Assembly: GCA_028554795.2 (NCBI GenBank)
Contig: CM068839.1
Span: 12,675,220 to 12,739,219 of the forward strand
Direction: 5' to 3'
Length of the DNA: 64,000 nt
From: Sinohyriopsis cumingii
Taxonomy: Eukaryota; Mollusca; Bivalvia; Unionida; Unionidae
Part shown: in pieces, positions 1-9,496 of the stretch
Layout: the number at the start of each line of letters is the position of its first letter
Numbering within the stretch: the stretch's first letter is position 1
Position numbers and translations under genes: made by a program
Notes under the pieces: generated by a model
What the model was told of the DNA's origin: nothing
Database searches by the model: none
What the model saw: only the letters and a program-made list of their open reading frames with translations

Positions 1-2
1 TT

Positions 3-779
3 CCTCATCAAACCAAACGCTTTTTCGATCGAAACAAAGTCGCTTTGGTCCAACTGGCCGATCCCCGCATCGACACTCAAACCAAAAAACAAATCATTTT
101 GAAACCTGGAGGGAGCGGTACTCTAGGAGGGGTCATCATTCGCTCACTCTTAAGATGGGATCCTAATGACTCCAAAGTTATACCCAAGACAAAAGTCCAA
201 AGAAGCCCCAAGAAGAAAAAGAAAAAGACCAGGTCCCCAAGGAGAACTTCTCCAGTGGCAAGACCCTCCTCTGACCAGACACCACCCCGGAAAAAGAAAA
301 GAAGCCCCCAGAAAAAGAAACAGAAAAAAGTCCCCAGAAAAAGAAAAGTCCACAGAAGAAAACTAGTCGCAAGAGAGGCACTTCGGACGCAACCTTACAC
401 TCGCAAACCACGAGCTGCCACAGCGGTGACTGCGTCATCGGCAGCCTCACGTTTATCCACTTCTCCGTTAATGACACCATGAACTGAAGAGTACTTGGAG
501 ACGTTGATTACACCAAGAACTTCTCCGTTGATGACCCCCAAAAGAACTTCCCCAGTGGCAGGACCCTCCAATTTAGTGGCAGTGGCTGCTGCTCACAAAG
601 TACCTTCTCTCAAAATCAAAGTCCAAGAAAGATCGGGCATGTTACAAAGTTTACTGGATTTGTCCAAGCAAGAACTGGCTCGATTTAGTCCGTTGCGTAC
701 CCCTGCACGACGTGTCATGCCTGTCCTCAAACTAATACGACGTAAAGACAGTCAGTGGCGACGCGTTCCAGTATAAAAA
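3..779 (+). pseudogene. Basic virion-core-like region of Polinton A
   Basis: The coding frame is already open at the window edge, so the start is not visible. The region encodes a short conserved stretch with a glycine-rich GGSGTLGG motif followed by a very lysine/arginine-rich part with repeated SP, RTSP and KKK blocks. This composition resembles DNA-condensing core proteins of adenovirus-like elements (proteins VII/V/X) by character only; there is no domain match I can name. It precedes the pX-like gene, as core genes do in related elements. It is a fossil part and its function is inferred. Confidence 0.45.
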
Positions 780-780
780 A
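772..780 (+). promoter_or_regulatory. TATA box before pX-like gene
   Basis: TATAAAAAA lies 63 bp before the ATG at 835. A transcription start about 30 bp downstream would give a short leader. The role is inferred from position. Confidence 0.4.
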
Positions 781-834
781 GGCCTGTGACCATGTCGGGG
801 TATCAGTGTTTTTGGTGCGCCTAAAGACTCAAAG

Positions 835-1221
835 ATGTCACCCTCCAGAAAACCCCAAGGAAAGAAAAGGAAAGGACTGCCTCCTCGTTTAGTCAAACAT
901 GGGGACATGTTATCTGTCCTGTCCAAAGCTTCTCCACCTCTACGAAAAAAACTCATTCAATCGGACTCCAAAGAGATCATCGATACCGTGTGCGAATGTT
1001 GTTTGAACGTCTTGAAAGGCACGATCCCTTTGTCCAAACACCAGAAACAATGCTTAGGCAAACATCGTCACGTTCTTCGCCAAATGGTTCAAAAGAAAAT
1101 TTCCATTCGTCAAAAAAAGAAGATGTTGGTCCAACGTGGAGGCATTTTGCCCCTCTTGTTAGGTCCCATACTGAAAGGAGTCTTGGGAACCATGTTGGGA
1201 GGACTGGTGGGAGCAAGATAA
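835..1221 (+). CDS. Adenovirus pX-like small virion protein
   Basis: The open frame encodes 128 residues. It starts basic (GKKRKG), has a middle part with paired cysteines and histidines (CECC, then H and C about 15-25 residues later), and ends in a hydrophobic glycine/leucine tail beginning QRGGILPLLLGPIL. This layout of basic body, cysteine-rich middle and RGG plus hydrophobic tail recurs in small proteins next to the integrase/capsid block of animal Polintons and resembles adenovirus protein X. It probably binds DNA or membranes in the particle. The ATG at 835 follows a TATA box. Confidence 0.6.
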   Translation: MSPSRKPQGKKRKGLPPRLVKHGDMLSVLSKASPPLRKKLIQSDSKEIIDTVCECCLNVLKGTIPLSKHQKQCLGKHRHVLRQMVQKKISIRQKKKMLVQRGGILPLLLGPILKGVLGTMLGGLVGAR

Positions 1222-1270
1222 AAAGGCCCTCGGAAGTCCCAAGATCTCAGAATCGACCCCTGACAACCCC

Positions 1271-1906
1271 ATGGAAGGACGAAAACTAGCTTTAGTGCCT
1301 TACAAACGATGGATGGAATACCATCGGTGGCAAGAACAACGCACCCCGCATTTACCTCCCAATCCCCATTTGAGCGAGATGTCCCAGTTACAACACGAAT
1401 TGCAGTCCTTGATGGATCGCCAAGATTTGTCCGAAACAGAAAAATCGCAAAAGTACGGTCAACTTTTGCAACGACTGCAACTCTTTCACCAGAAAGCTTT
1501 AGACGAAACAGCTCTACCCACTCTGAAAGATTTTAAGACCTTGATGAAAAGTCCAGCACCATCACCAGTACCAGTACCACCACTACCAGTGACCAAGACA
1601 GAATAAGGAAAAGAAGAAGAAGAAGAAGGGTTTCAAACTCCACCAGAAAAAGTACGCAAGTTAACAACACCACCTACCTCCAGAATTGGATGGATTAAAA
1701 AGATGATGGCCACCCCTTCTTCATCACAAGAGAAAAAGAAAGTGCAGACAGAAGTGAAGACAGAAGTGAAACAAGAACCGATATCCCCCGCTCAGACATC
1801 CTCCTCTTCAACGCCTATTGCCGGTCGCACACGCAAAGCATTGCAATCCAAGAAAGTACCCCAAGAGAAAAAGAGTAGCATCCTCCAAGAGTGGGTGTCT
1901 TATTAA
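1271..1906 (+). pseudogene. Unrecognised Polinton protein region between pX-like gene and integrase
   Basis: The first part (from the ATG at 1,271) is about 110 residues rich in Q, L and R with coiled-coil character (LQHELQSLMDRQ), followed by a proline/valine-rich stretch. The later part is K/E/V-rich with repeated KTEVK and ends before the integrase. Positionally equivalent small genes occur in other Polintons; I know no function. This is a fossil part. Confidence 0.4.
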
Positions 1907-1926
1907 CACACAAACACAAAAAAAAA

Positions 1927-3036
1927 ATGGAAAAAGTCTTAGCCAGCATTTACTACGATCCCTCTCATCCTGCAGGTTACACAGGAGTTCAAAAATTGTA
2001 TCGTGCTGCCAAAACTCGATTGAAAAGTCTCCGTTTACCTCAAGTGCAACGATGGTTACAAGAACAAGCTACCTACACTTTACACAAACCCATTCGACGC
2101 AAGTTTGCCAGAAGTCGCACCCGAGTGGAAGGCATCGATCATCAATGGCAAGCCGATTTAGCCGATGTCTCTCATTTGGCCAGCTACAATCGTGGCTACA
2201 AATATTTGTTTTGTGTCATCGACGTCTTTTCCAAATTTGCCTGGGTCGTGCCCTTGACTTCCAAATCGAGCAGCGAGTTAGTGCGAGCCCTGCAACGGGT
2301 GTTGAAACAAAGCGGTCGTCACCCTCTTCGATGGCAAACGGACAAAGGCACCGAATTTCTGAACCAAGCTTTCCAAAAAGAATTAAAGAAACGTGACATT
2401 CATTTTTTTACCACCGAGAATCCCGAAACCAAAGCCAGCATCGTGGAACGTTTTCAACGCACTTTGAAAGAACGCATGTGGAAATATTTTACGCATCACC
2501 ACACTCTGAAGTACATCGACATCTTACCGCACCTGGTGCAAGCGTACAACCAATCTTACCATCGAAGCATCGGACGTGCCCCGCAAGACGTGACTCCCGA
2601 CAACGAAGTGTTGGTGTTTGAGCGCCTGTTCGGTACGTCCCCGACGAGGGCTGTCCCCAAGAAAAGTGGAGAGTTGGCCGTAGGAGATTGGGTGCGCATT
2701 GGCAAAACCAAACACACTTTCGACAAAGGTTACTTACCTAACTGGACGACCGAATTGTTTCGCGTCACTGGACGAGTGCATGGCCGTCATCCTGCCGTCT
2801 ATAAATTGGAAGACATGAAAGGAGAAGTGCTCAAAGGAACGTTTTATTTGCCCGAGTTACAACGTGTCACCAAAAAAGAAGACGACGTGTACGACATCGA
2901 AAGCATTCTCGAACGCAGAACCCGTAAAGTGGGCAAACGACGTGTCAAAGAAGTCAAAGTACGTTGGAAAGGATATCCACCCAGTTTTGATTCTTGGATC
3001 GACGCTTCGCAAGTTATCGACTATAAAAAGAAGTGA
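1927..3036 (+). CDS. Polinton integrase (RVE family) with C-terminal chromodomain
   Basis: The open frame encodes 369 residues from the ATG at 1,927, placed just before the conserved N-terminal part. An N-terminal helical part contains GYTGVQKLYRAAK. The retroviral-type DDE core follows: first Asp in WQADLADV, second Asp in WQTDKGTEF, and Glu in SIVERFQRTLK. The last 60 residues form a chromodomain (VYDIESILERR, VRWKGYPPSFDSWI). The enzyme would join the element's linear ends to target DNA with a 6-bp stagger, matching the 6-bp duplication seen around Polinton C. The chromodomain is expected to bind modified histone tails and bias target choice. The part looks whole. Confidence 0.9.
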   Translation: MEKVLASIYYDPSHPAGYTGVQKLYRAAKTRLKSLRLPQVQRWLQEQATYTLHKPIRRKFARSRTRVEGIDHQWQADLADVSHLASYNRGYKYLFCVIDVFSKFAWVVPLTSKSSSELVRALQRVLKQSGRHPLRWQTDKGTEFLNQAFQKELKKRDIHFFTTENPETKASIVERFQRTLKERMWKYFTHHHTLKYIDILPHLVQAYNQSYHRSIGRAPQDVTPDNEVLVFERLFGTSPTRAVPKKSGELAVGDWVRIGKTKHTFDKGYLPNWTTELFRVTGRVHGRHPAVYKLEDMKGEVLKGTFYLPELQRVTKKEDDVYDIESILERRTRKVGKRRVKEVKVRWKGYPPSFDSWIDASQVIDYKKK

Positions 3037-3041
3037 CCATC

Positions 3042-3455
3042 ATGCCCTTTCACACAGACGCAGCTACGTCGACCACTCCTCCTTCACCCAGTTCTTCTGT
3101 GCAAGATTTACAAAAACAACCCTTGTGGGTGTGGTGTGGAGAACGTGTGCCTAAAACGCAAATCGTCTTTTTCTGCCAAATCTTCGTGGTGTATTGTGTC
3201 ATCGGGGCAGCCATTGCCAATTTGAGTTTGCAACAAGGAGACAAACAATTGTGGACCATTTTATTGAGCAGTTGCATCGGTTACCTGCTTCCCAATCCCT
3301 CCCTGAAATTCTCCTCGAACGGGAACCACGGGAACCTTGTGTCCAGTGCCAGTGTCAGTCACCACTCCAACCATAACCAGAACCCCATTTTTGGCGGAGA
3401 CACGCCTCTGACGTCCAGTAACCCCTCGGACAGCCACAGAACTCTGGAATTATGA
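3042..3455 (+). CDS. Small Polinton membrane protein
   Basis: The open frame encodes about 137 residues from the ATG at 3,042, six bases after the integrase stop codon. It has a polar S/T/P-rich N-terminus, then WVWCGERVPK and two hydrophobic segments (about residues 40-63 and 70-90, the second ending LLPNPSLK), then a polar S/N/H-rich tail. A two-helix protein with the LLPNP signature at this place is common in animal Polintons. A role in envelope or membrane penetration is a guess. Its end overlaps the next start by four bases. Confidence 0.55.
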   Translation: MPFHTDAATSTTPPSPSSSVQDLQKQPLWVWCGERVPKTQIVFFCQIFVVYCVIGAAIANLSLQQGDKQLWTILLSSCIGYLLPNPSLKFSSNGNHGNLVSSASVSHHSNHNQNPIFGGDTPLTSSNPSDSHRTLEL

Positions 3456-4375
3456 GTCACCAAAACCAATTTTACTTAACCTTACCCAGTGACAGTTCCA
3501 TGGAGGTGTTTCCCCACAACACGTTGTGCTGTTACACGGCCAAATTACCTCAGGCCATCCCCTTAGATCACGAAGCCCATTGGGAAGTGGCTTTAGTGGA
3601 AATCATTCACCCGACCCAAGTCCTCAATGTCCTTCCCAATCAAAATTTTTTTGATGTGGAAGTTCATGACGAGCAAATGCAACAGTGGATGGATAGCAAT
3701 GTCAAATATGACAAGAAAACCCGTACGCAAAAGTACACCACCTATCACTTGTTCATTCCTCCAGGCTATTATTTTAGTGGTCAACATTTGGTCAGCACCA
3801 TAGCCTCCAGGTTTAATGTCGTGTTTCTGAAAGCTTTGGAGCATGTCAACAAAAGTGTCACCATGGAGTACCACAAAGCAGCTCGTCGCTTCTCGATGAA
3901 ATTTGAACGGAGTAAAATCATGTCCATTTTATTTTGTCCTGAATTGTTTGACATGTTGGGCGGAGACATGGACATGAGAATGGCCATGATGAAGAAAAAC
4001 GAATTACCCATCGTTTACGACAACGAGTCTTTTAGCAAGTTATTTCGTACCCCGGTAGAACTGAACCAAGGACTGAATTTGATGTTTGTGTACTCCGATG
4101 TGGTGGAGTACAACGTGGTGGGACACACCTCCGTGCCGTTACTGCGTGTCATTCCTTTCAAAGTGGATTCTGCCACGAACACTGACGAGGAAGGTGGAAA
4201 CACTTACCACGTTCACCGCGAATTTGTCCATCCTCACTATTTGCCTGTCAGTAAGTCGTATTTGGACACGGTCAACATTGCTATAAAAGGAGATCTGGGA
4301 CAAAATATTCCATTCACCAAAGGAAAAGTCACGGTGAAACTCCATTTTCGAAAACGGTTCTCTCAAGATTCGTAA
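3452..4375 (+). CDS. Penton-like minor capsid protein
   Basis: The open frame encodes 307 residues starting MSHQNQFYLTLPS. The opening (FYLTLPSDSSMEVFP, then LPQAIPL and WEVALVEI) is typical of the Polinton minor capsid protein, the single jelly-roll penton equivalent at capsid vertices. It ends in VTVKLHFRKRF, another family trait. It starts inside the end of the membrane protein gene (ATGA overlap), and the pVI-like gene follows after 3 bp, indicating a compact late capsid block. The part looks whole. Confidence 0.75.
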   Translation: MSHQNQFYLTLPSDSSMEVFPHNTLCCYTAKLPQAIPLDHEAHWEVALVEIIHPTQVLNVLPNQNFFDVEVHDEQMQQWMDSNVKYDKKTRTQKYTTYHLFIPPGYYFSGQHLVSTIASRFNVVFLKALEHVNKSVTMEYHKAARRFSMKFERSKIMSILFCPELFDMLGGDMDMRMAMMKKNELPIVYDNESFSKLFRTPVELNQGLNLMFVYSDVVEYNVVGHTSVPLLRVIPFKVDSATNTDEEGGNTYHVHREFVHPHYLPVSKSYLDTVNIAIKGDLGQNIPFTKGKVTVKLHFRKRFSQDS

Positions 4376-4378
4376 GTC

Positions 4379-4799
4379 ATGTATCCAGTGTACCGAGGGG
4401 TTGCTCGACAGCGAGGACACGGTTTAGGAGATATGTTAAAATCGGCCTTTCGTTCGGTGGCCCCGGTGTTGAAACCGATGGTGACAAGCGGATTGCACGC
4501 CTTGAAAGATGCGGCACTGACGCAAGGCAAAGAATTTCTCCAAAATGTCATCATCGACAAACAAAACCCTAAAGAAGCCTTCATGAGGGCAGGCAAAAAT
4601 GTCTTGCTGCAAACGGGCAAAGACATTTTAGGCCGACGAGACACACCTATAAATGCCCTGCACGCTACCGAGTCAGGCATTCAGCAAGGACAAGGCAGAA
4701 AGAGACGACGAAGAAAACACCCTTTCACCAGACTTCAAGCTAGGAAGAACCGTTCGAGACTTAGACGTTTTCGATTATGGAGAAAGAACAAAAATAGTG
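4379..4799 (+). pseudogene. Adenovirus pVI-like capsid accessory region
   Basis: The sequence starts MYPVYRGVARQRGHGLGDML and continues with amphipathic, Ala/Val/Lys-rich helices (SAFRSVAPVLKPM, GKEFLQNVI) and a basic block RKRRRRK. Polintons carry such a protein between penton and major capsid genes. It resembles adenovirus pVI, which cements the capsid and disrupts the endosomal membrane. The open frame runs on past 4,799, where the major capsid region begins in a different frame, so the 3' limit is uncertain. Confidence 0.6.
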
Positions 4800-6109
4800 A
4801 TGCACCGAGAGTCTTGCGCTTGTTCCAAGTCGGAACTGGATCTGTTTGCCATGCCACCTACCATGATGACGATGCAAGAATCCCAGTGGGTGGAATTTCA
4901 CCCCGTCTCCTCTTTGACGGATTCCGCTCCCATCGAGTTTGAAATCAAAGGACAGCCCGAAGATTACATCGATCTGAATAGCAGTTACTTGTACCTGAAA
5001 GTCAAAATTCTAGATAAGACTGGAGGTGCTATAGACGATGAAGCAGTAGCTCCCGTCAACAATTTCATGCATTCCTTGTTCAGTGGAGTGGACTTGTACT
5101 TGAATAACAAACTGGTCAGTAGCAGCATGGATACTTACCCTTATCGTGCCTACCTGGAAAATCTCTTGACGTACGGAATAGATGCCAAGAACACTCATCT
5201 CAATGCCTGTGTGGTATGGGAAGCTGACGAACCTACCAAGTTTGAAATATTGGAAACTGATGAAAAGAAAGACAACAATGATGGATTTGTAGAACGAAGA
5301 AAGAGAATCACGGGAGTCGACACAAGTTTAGAACTGATGGATCGTTTGCATTTGGACATGTGGTTGCAAGAAAAGTATTTGCTGAACGGGGTGGATGTCC
5401 GCCTGAGACTGAATCGTAGCAGTACCGCTTTCCATTTATTGGCTGATAGTGACGGTTACAAAACCAAAATCCAAGAAGCCAGACTCTACGTACGCCGTGT
5501 GGAAGTGTTACCTAAAGTGGGAAACGACATCAGTCAGACGTTGAGCAGAACGACCGCCAAGTATCCCATACGACGCGTGGAAGTGAAAACCTTCACCATT
5601 CCCAAGGGACAGCGATCCATGATCGAAGATCATCTGTTCCAAGGACAGTTACCCAAACGTTTGATCGTTGGTATCGTCGAGAATACAGCCTTCAACGGAG
5701 CTGCCGAAAAAAATCCTTTCTACTTTCAACACTTTGGCGTGTCCAAAATCGAAGTCAGTCGCGATGGCAAAACCTTGTGTACCCGACTTTTGAACCTGAC
5801 TTTACCAAGAAGAATTACTTGAGATCGTACTTGTCCTTGTACGAAGCCACCGGACAGTTAAGAACCAATACCAGTCACGGTATTACGTACGAGGATTATG
5901 CAGGAGGCTACGCTTTGTGGGCTTTTGATTTCACTCCAGACCAAGGCAGCGACGAGGGACATTTCCACCCTATAAAATCCGGCCAGATTCGTGTGGAAAT
6001 TCAGTTTAAAGACCGAGACCCTGATGAAACGGTGAACGTCATCCTGTATGCAGAATTCGATAATACGATAGAAATCAACAGTTTGAGAGAAGTCATCCTA
6101 GATTACTAG
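4800..6109 (+). pseudogene. Polinton major capsid protein (double jelly-roll) region
   Basis: The start is placed at the ATG at 4,800 because the following SCACSKSELDLFAMPPT matches the usual N-terminus of animal Polinton major capsid proteins (SCECVKSELDLF type). It is followed by SAPIEFEIKG, EDYIDL and LFSGVDLYLNNKLV, also family marks, and near the end by YEDYAGGYALWAFDFTPD and VNVILYAEFDNTIEI. This is the hexon-like protein that forms the icosahedral shell. Region length is normal for the family. It is treated as a fossil part. Confidence 0.85.
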
Positions 6110-6114
6110 AAACC

Positions 6115-6501
6115 ATGGAAGACTGTTGTCCCTCTTTACCTAGTGGAGAAACTTTGGACATGAAATGTGAGAAAACTGTGGAAGAAGAAGTGATCATGAT
6201 GAAGTCGAGATGGCCAGAACAAGAAGCCCATTTAGTCTCCTGTTTTGCCAAACACTTGGTCGAAAAAATGACGGAATTGATCAAGAAAAATTGCTATGGA
6301 TGTCAAAACGATCATCCCAGTCAAATTCAACACGATAAATGCCTGATGTTGAGTCAAGAAGAAAAATTGGACGAGTATCTGGACGAAGCTTGGAGTCTCA
6401 TCTCGAACAAAGACGTGTTGCATCACCGGTATAAAGACTTGCGTGAACATTCTTGTCCACCATTAACCACTCAAGAGATCATCGTATCGAAGCTCTCCTG
6501 A
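6115..6501 (+). CDS. Unrecognised small Polinton protein (CYGC motif)
   Basis: The open frame encodes 128 residues, mostly acidic and helical, with a CYGCQNDHPSQIQHDKC block (residues about 60-78) that could bind a metal. Similar CYGC..DHPSQ..H..C proteins sit next to the major capsid gene of other invertebrate Polintons. No function is known to me. It starts six bases after the capsid region. Confidence 0.5.
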   Translation: MEDCCPSLPSGETLDMKCEKTVEEEVIMMKSRWPEQEAHLVSCFAKHLVEKMTELIKKNCYGCQNDHPSQIQHDKCLMLSQEEKLDEYLDEAWSLISNKDVLHHRYKDLREHSCPPLTTQEIIVSKLS

Positions 6502-6621
6502 ATCAGAGTGAGGAAACAGAACGAATAACCGTTTATTCGTCAGACATTTTCAAGCAAAAAGTCAGGATCGAATTGACGACTTATTATTACCTGTGAAGAA
6601 GAAAAAAAGCACACACAAAAC

Positions 6622-7180
6622 ATGGATAAATGGGAACTTTATTACCTTTTGAACCACAGTTCGTATACGTCTTCTTGGAATCCTGTCGTCTGTGCTAAAG
6701 ATGAACTCCCTCATCGCAAACCTAAAGACCATCTAGCTTATGTGATCAACACGGACGACAGTCATCTCCCAGGAACCCACTGGGTAGCCGTTTACTTTCC
6801 TCAAGAAGGATGTGTGGAATATTTCGATTCGTACGGATTGCCTCCTTTGGAAGACGATATCATTGACTTTATGAGAAGAAATGCTCAGACCACCCGATTC
6901 AATAATGTGAAATTACAAGGCACAGATTCCTTGGTGTGTGGACAATATTGCGTGTATTTTCTGCATCATCGCATCCTGGGCTATTCCTTAGAACATTTAG
7001 TGACTCATTGATCCTCGTTCTTCTTCAAGAAATGATGTGAAAGTAGATCGATGGTTCTGTGACCATTATGCTTATCTTTTGTCTCAAGCTAGGAAACGTA
7101 GTGTCCATCAATGGCCTAATGATTTCCAACAGTGGAAATCACAATTTCATTCACAACGTTGTCAGCCCTGTTTAAAGTAG
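6622..7180 (+). pseudogene. Adenain-like cysteine protease (Ulp1/C5 type) region
   Basis: The sequence starts MDKWELYYLLNHS. The catalytic residues are visible: His in GTHWVAVYF, acidic residue in YFDSYG, Gln in LQGTDS and Cys in VCGQYCVYFL. This is the arrangement of the adenovirus maturation protease and its Polinton relatives, which cleave capsid precursors such as pVI and pX. Length is near the family's 200 residues if the region to 7,180 is counted. It is treated as a fossil part. Confidence 0.8.
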
Positions 7181-7291
7181 ATTGTCAATTGAGAAAAAAA
7201 TGTTTGTGATTTGAAAAAAATTGTTTGATGTTATAGTGTTGGATTATTGTTAAAAATGTTAGAGTTGTTGTTTAGTGTTAAGTGATTTTTT

Positions 7292-7297
7292 AATAAA
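7292..7297 (+). terminator. AATAAA poly(A) signal after the capsid/protease block
   Basis: AATAAA lies in AT-rich sequence downstream of the protease region and before the first short-gene cassette. It suggests that the late block ends in an ordinary polyadenylated mRNA, unlike the cassettes that follow. Confidence 0.45.
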
Positions 7298-7424
7298 AAA
7301 TGTTGTGTTTTGAAAAAAATGCCTTTGTCTTTTGTTTAGCTATAAGAATGTTGGATTGATGCTCTTTCATTTCTTACTATCCCTCTCATGACACTCACTG
7401 AACGTTACGACGCGAAAACCGTGT

Positions 7425-7466
7425 GGGGGATGTTTTCCTTCACGTCCGTGCTTTGACTTTAAGAAC
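7425..7466 (+). promoter_or_regulatory. Cassette promoter module 1
   Basis: GGGGGATGTTTTCCTTCACG is followed by a TCCG(C/T)GCTTT(C/G)ACT block and a TATA-like CTTTAAGAAC, about 50 bp before the ATG at 7,518. The same module precedes two further short genes (8,293 and 9,069), which marks it as a shared promoter. Confidence 0.65.
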
Positions 7467-7517
7467 CGGGGTTGTTTCCAGTCTAACCATCCATTGTCGA
7501 CTCATCCTCCTAAGAAG

Positions 7518-7889
7518 ATGTGCTCCAAACTAGCTAAGCTCAACGAAGCCTACGTGAATTTGCATAGGGTCAGACACAGTCTGATACCGAAGCCAGAAGA
7601 AATAGAGAATGTGAGAATGTTAAAAATCACTGAGGACCTGATAGAAGAGCTCTTCAGAGAAGAAATGAACAGGGAAAAAGAAGAATGGACAGAGAAATAC
7701 AGACTTCATAGACAGCAGAAGCAACAGCAACAACAACAACAACAACAACAACAGCAGCAGCAACCTGAACCTGACAGAGGCTTTGTCGATTGTCGTATCG
7801 ACACCAAAGAGTTCTTCTTCTCTTTCCGAAGAAGCAGACCTATCGCCAGAAAGTCTATCCTCAGAGGACATCGCATTCTTAGAAACTAA
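7518..7889 (+). pseudogene. Cassette 1 short protein region (coiled coil, poly-Q)
   Basis: From the ATG at 7,518 the sequence begins MCSKLAKLNEAYVNLHRVRH. An acidic/basic helical stretch (EDLIEELFREEMNREKEEW) and a CAA/CAG run coding poly-glutamine follow. The first about 40 residues resemble in character the N-termini of the next two cassette genes (short leucine-rich helix, then charged helix), so the three look like diverged duplicates. The function is unknown. The region lies between a cassette promoter and a histone-type 3' stem-loop. Confidence 0.45.
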
Positions 7890-7916
7890 AAAGAATGCCA
7901 TAGCAAACAAAAAAAC

Positions 7917-7938
7917 AGCCCTTTTCAGGGCTACCCCA
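7917..7938 (+). terminator. Histone-type 3' stem-loop, copy 1
   Basis: AGCCCT, loop TTTC, AGGGCT, then ACCCCA. The loop and stem lengths equal those of replication-dependent histone mRNAs (GGCTCTTTTCAGAGCC). A purine element GAAAAGAAA starts 14 bases after the stem, where the U7 snRNP binding element lies in histone genes. Confidence 0.7.
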
Positions 7939-8292
7939 ATACTCTAGAAAAGAAATAACCATCAATTTGCCAATGTGTGTAGGTAGAGTAGTGTGAATAT
8001 AAACACTAACTCTTTATTGATAGTGAGAGTGTATGTGTTTGTGTGTTTGTGTTTGTAACAGTTCACGTAAGTTTGTGTGAATAGTAGATTAAAATAATGT
8101 CTTTTTTTGGTGTTTGAGGTGTATATTTGGGGTTAGATTGGATTGCTTTGCGTATGTAAATAGTCTATTGAAGTGATTTATAAAAAATTTTAAAATGGTG
8201 ATGGGTAGCATAAAAAAGTGAGTGAGTGTTTCTTTTAGGTCCGTGCGTTGTTTCTTTGGTCATGATCTAGGTAAGATCAATTTTATGTTTTT

Positions 8293-8332
8293 AGGGGGAT
8301 GTTTTCCATCACGTCCGCGCTTTCACTATAAA
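8293..8332 (+). promoter_or_regulatory. Cassette promoter module 2
   Basis: GGGGGATGTTTTCCATCACG, TCCGCGCTTTCAC and TATAAA (8,327-8,332), 58 bp before the ATG at 8,390. Upstream, 8,238-8,292 is repeated almost exactly at 9,014-9,069, showing that the cassette was duplicated with its promoter. Confidence 0.7.
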
Positions 8333-8389
8333 TTGAAACTCGCTCGGCAGTCTAGCTACCCTTGTTGATTGATCAACACCACCAGAAGA

Positions 8390-8719
8390 ATGAACACCAG
8401 AATTGTGAAACTGTTAGAACTCCAGATGCACCTGGAATATGCCAGGCGCATACTAAATGAACTGGCCGCGGAGGCCATTGTCGAAGAAGCAAGAATGAAA
8501 GAGGAGGAGGAGGAGGAGGAAAGAAGAAAAGAAGAGGAGAGAAGAAACAAAGAAGAGGAGGAGGAAAAGGAGAGAAGAAGAAATTTCAGAATCCCAGAAA
8601 CCGAAAATTGGGATTCTGAAGCCACATATCCTGCCTCTGCACTCCCAAGAAGAAAGGTGAAAGGAGACTGGGGAAGAAGATGCGTGTGTGGCGCCAGGCC
8701 AGGAAGGTGCAACCATTAG
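8390..8719 (+). CDS. Cassette 2 short coiled-coil protein
   Basis: The open frame encodes 109 residues from the ATG at 8,390. A leucine-rich helix (IVKLLELQMHLEYARRIL) is followed by a long E/K/R run, a polar part, and a tail with CVCGARPGRC. The charged run is low complexity, so it predicts helix, not homology. It has the same promoter module and 3' stem-loop as its neighbours. The function is unknown; it could be an early, S-phase-linked accessory gene. Confidence 0.5.
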   Translation: MNTRIVKLLELQMHLEYARRILNELAAEAIVEEARMKEEEEEEERRKEEERRNKEEEEEKERRRNFRIPETENWDSEATYPASALPRRKVKGDWGRRCVCGARPGRCNH

Positions 8720-8755
8720 ATAGGTGCATCTGGAGTTCAAAAAAAAAAAACCAAC

Positions 8756-8776
8756 AGCCCTTTTCAGGGCTACCCA
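8756..8776 (+). terminator. Histone-type 3' stem-loop, copy 2
   Basis: AGCCCT, loop TTTC, AGGGCT, then exact ACCCA, the context in which histone pre-mRNA is cut. GAAAAGAAA starts 13 bases after the stem. It lies 37 bp after the cassette 2 stop codon, a normal histone spacing. Confidence 0.75.
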
Positions 8777-9068
8777 ATACTCTAGAAAAGAAATAACTAT
8801 TAATTTGCCAATGTGTGTAGGTAGAGTAGTGTGAATATAAACACTAACTCGTTTTTTCATTGTGTGAGGGTATGTGTTTGTGTGTTTGTGTTTGTAAGAG
8901 CTCAGGTATGTTTGTGTGAATAGTAGATTATGGGTTTATTTATTGTTTCTTAGCGTATGTGGAGAGTATAGTTTTGGTTTTATTATACGAAATGAGAAAG
9001 TAGGGGATGTTTTCCTTCACGTCCGCGCGTTGTTGGGTCATGATCTAGGTAAGATCAATTTTATGTTT

Positions 9069-9108
9069 TGGGGGATGTTTTCCTTCACGTACGCGCTTTC
9101 ACTATAAG
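9069..9108 (+). promoter_or_regulatory. Cassette promoter module 3
   Basis: GGGGGATGTTTTCCTTCACG, TACGCGCTTTCAC and TATAAG (9,103-9,108), 46 bp before the ATG at 9,149. A second, TATA-less copy of the upper part lies at 9,003-9,030. Confidence 0.7.
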
Positions 9109-9148
9109 AACCCACAGTATTCGTCGTTCAAACCATTCTACAAAGAAG

Positions 9149-9496
9149 ATGGCTTCTAACCAAATTCACAAAATGCAAACATTGCAAGACGTTTTGGACA
9201 ATTTAGGAATGATGGAGCAGATGTTAATAAGACTCGTTCAAGACCACTATTCCTATAGTCCCCATCGTGTAAAGATGGAAATTAATAACTTAAGAAAGGT
9301 AAAGGATATGATAAGTGGTGTCATGAAAGAGATAAAGGAGGAGAAGGAGGATGAAGAGGAAAGGATAAGAATACGCAAATGGAACGAAAAAATTGAAAAA
9401 GAAGAAGAAAATGAGAAGAGGAAGAAAGAAGAGGTGGAAGAGAAGAAGAAAGAAGAGGAAGAGAAAAAAAGAAAGAAAAGAAGAGAAAGAGTGTAG
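9149..9496 (+). CDS. Cassette 3 short coiled-coil protein
   Basis: The open frame encodes 115 residues from the ATG at 9,149 (MASNQIHKMQTLQDVLDNLG). An N-terminal helical part of about 60 residues is followed by a long K/E/R low-complexity run that goes on outside the frame as GAA repeats. The start is chosen because it follows the TATA box by 46 bp. It is paralogous in layout to cassettes 1 and 2. The function is unknown. Confidence 0.5.
   Translation: MASNQIHKMQTLQDVLDNLGMMEQMLIRLVQDHYSYSPHRVKMEINNLRKVKDMISGVMKEIKEEKEDEEERIRIRKWNEKIEKEEENEKRKKEEVEEKKKEEEEKKRKKRRERV

Noticed and set aside
7917-7932. Stem-loops as bacterial-type terminators
   Set aside because: The element is in an animal genome, the stems are exactly 6 bp with a 4-base loop, and the spacing to GAAAAG is constant; a U-tract after the stem is missing.
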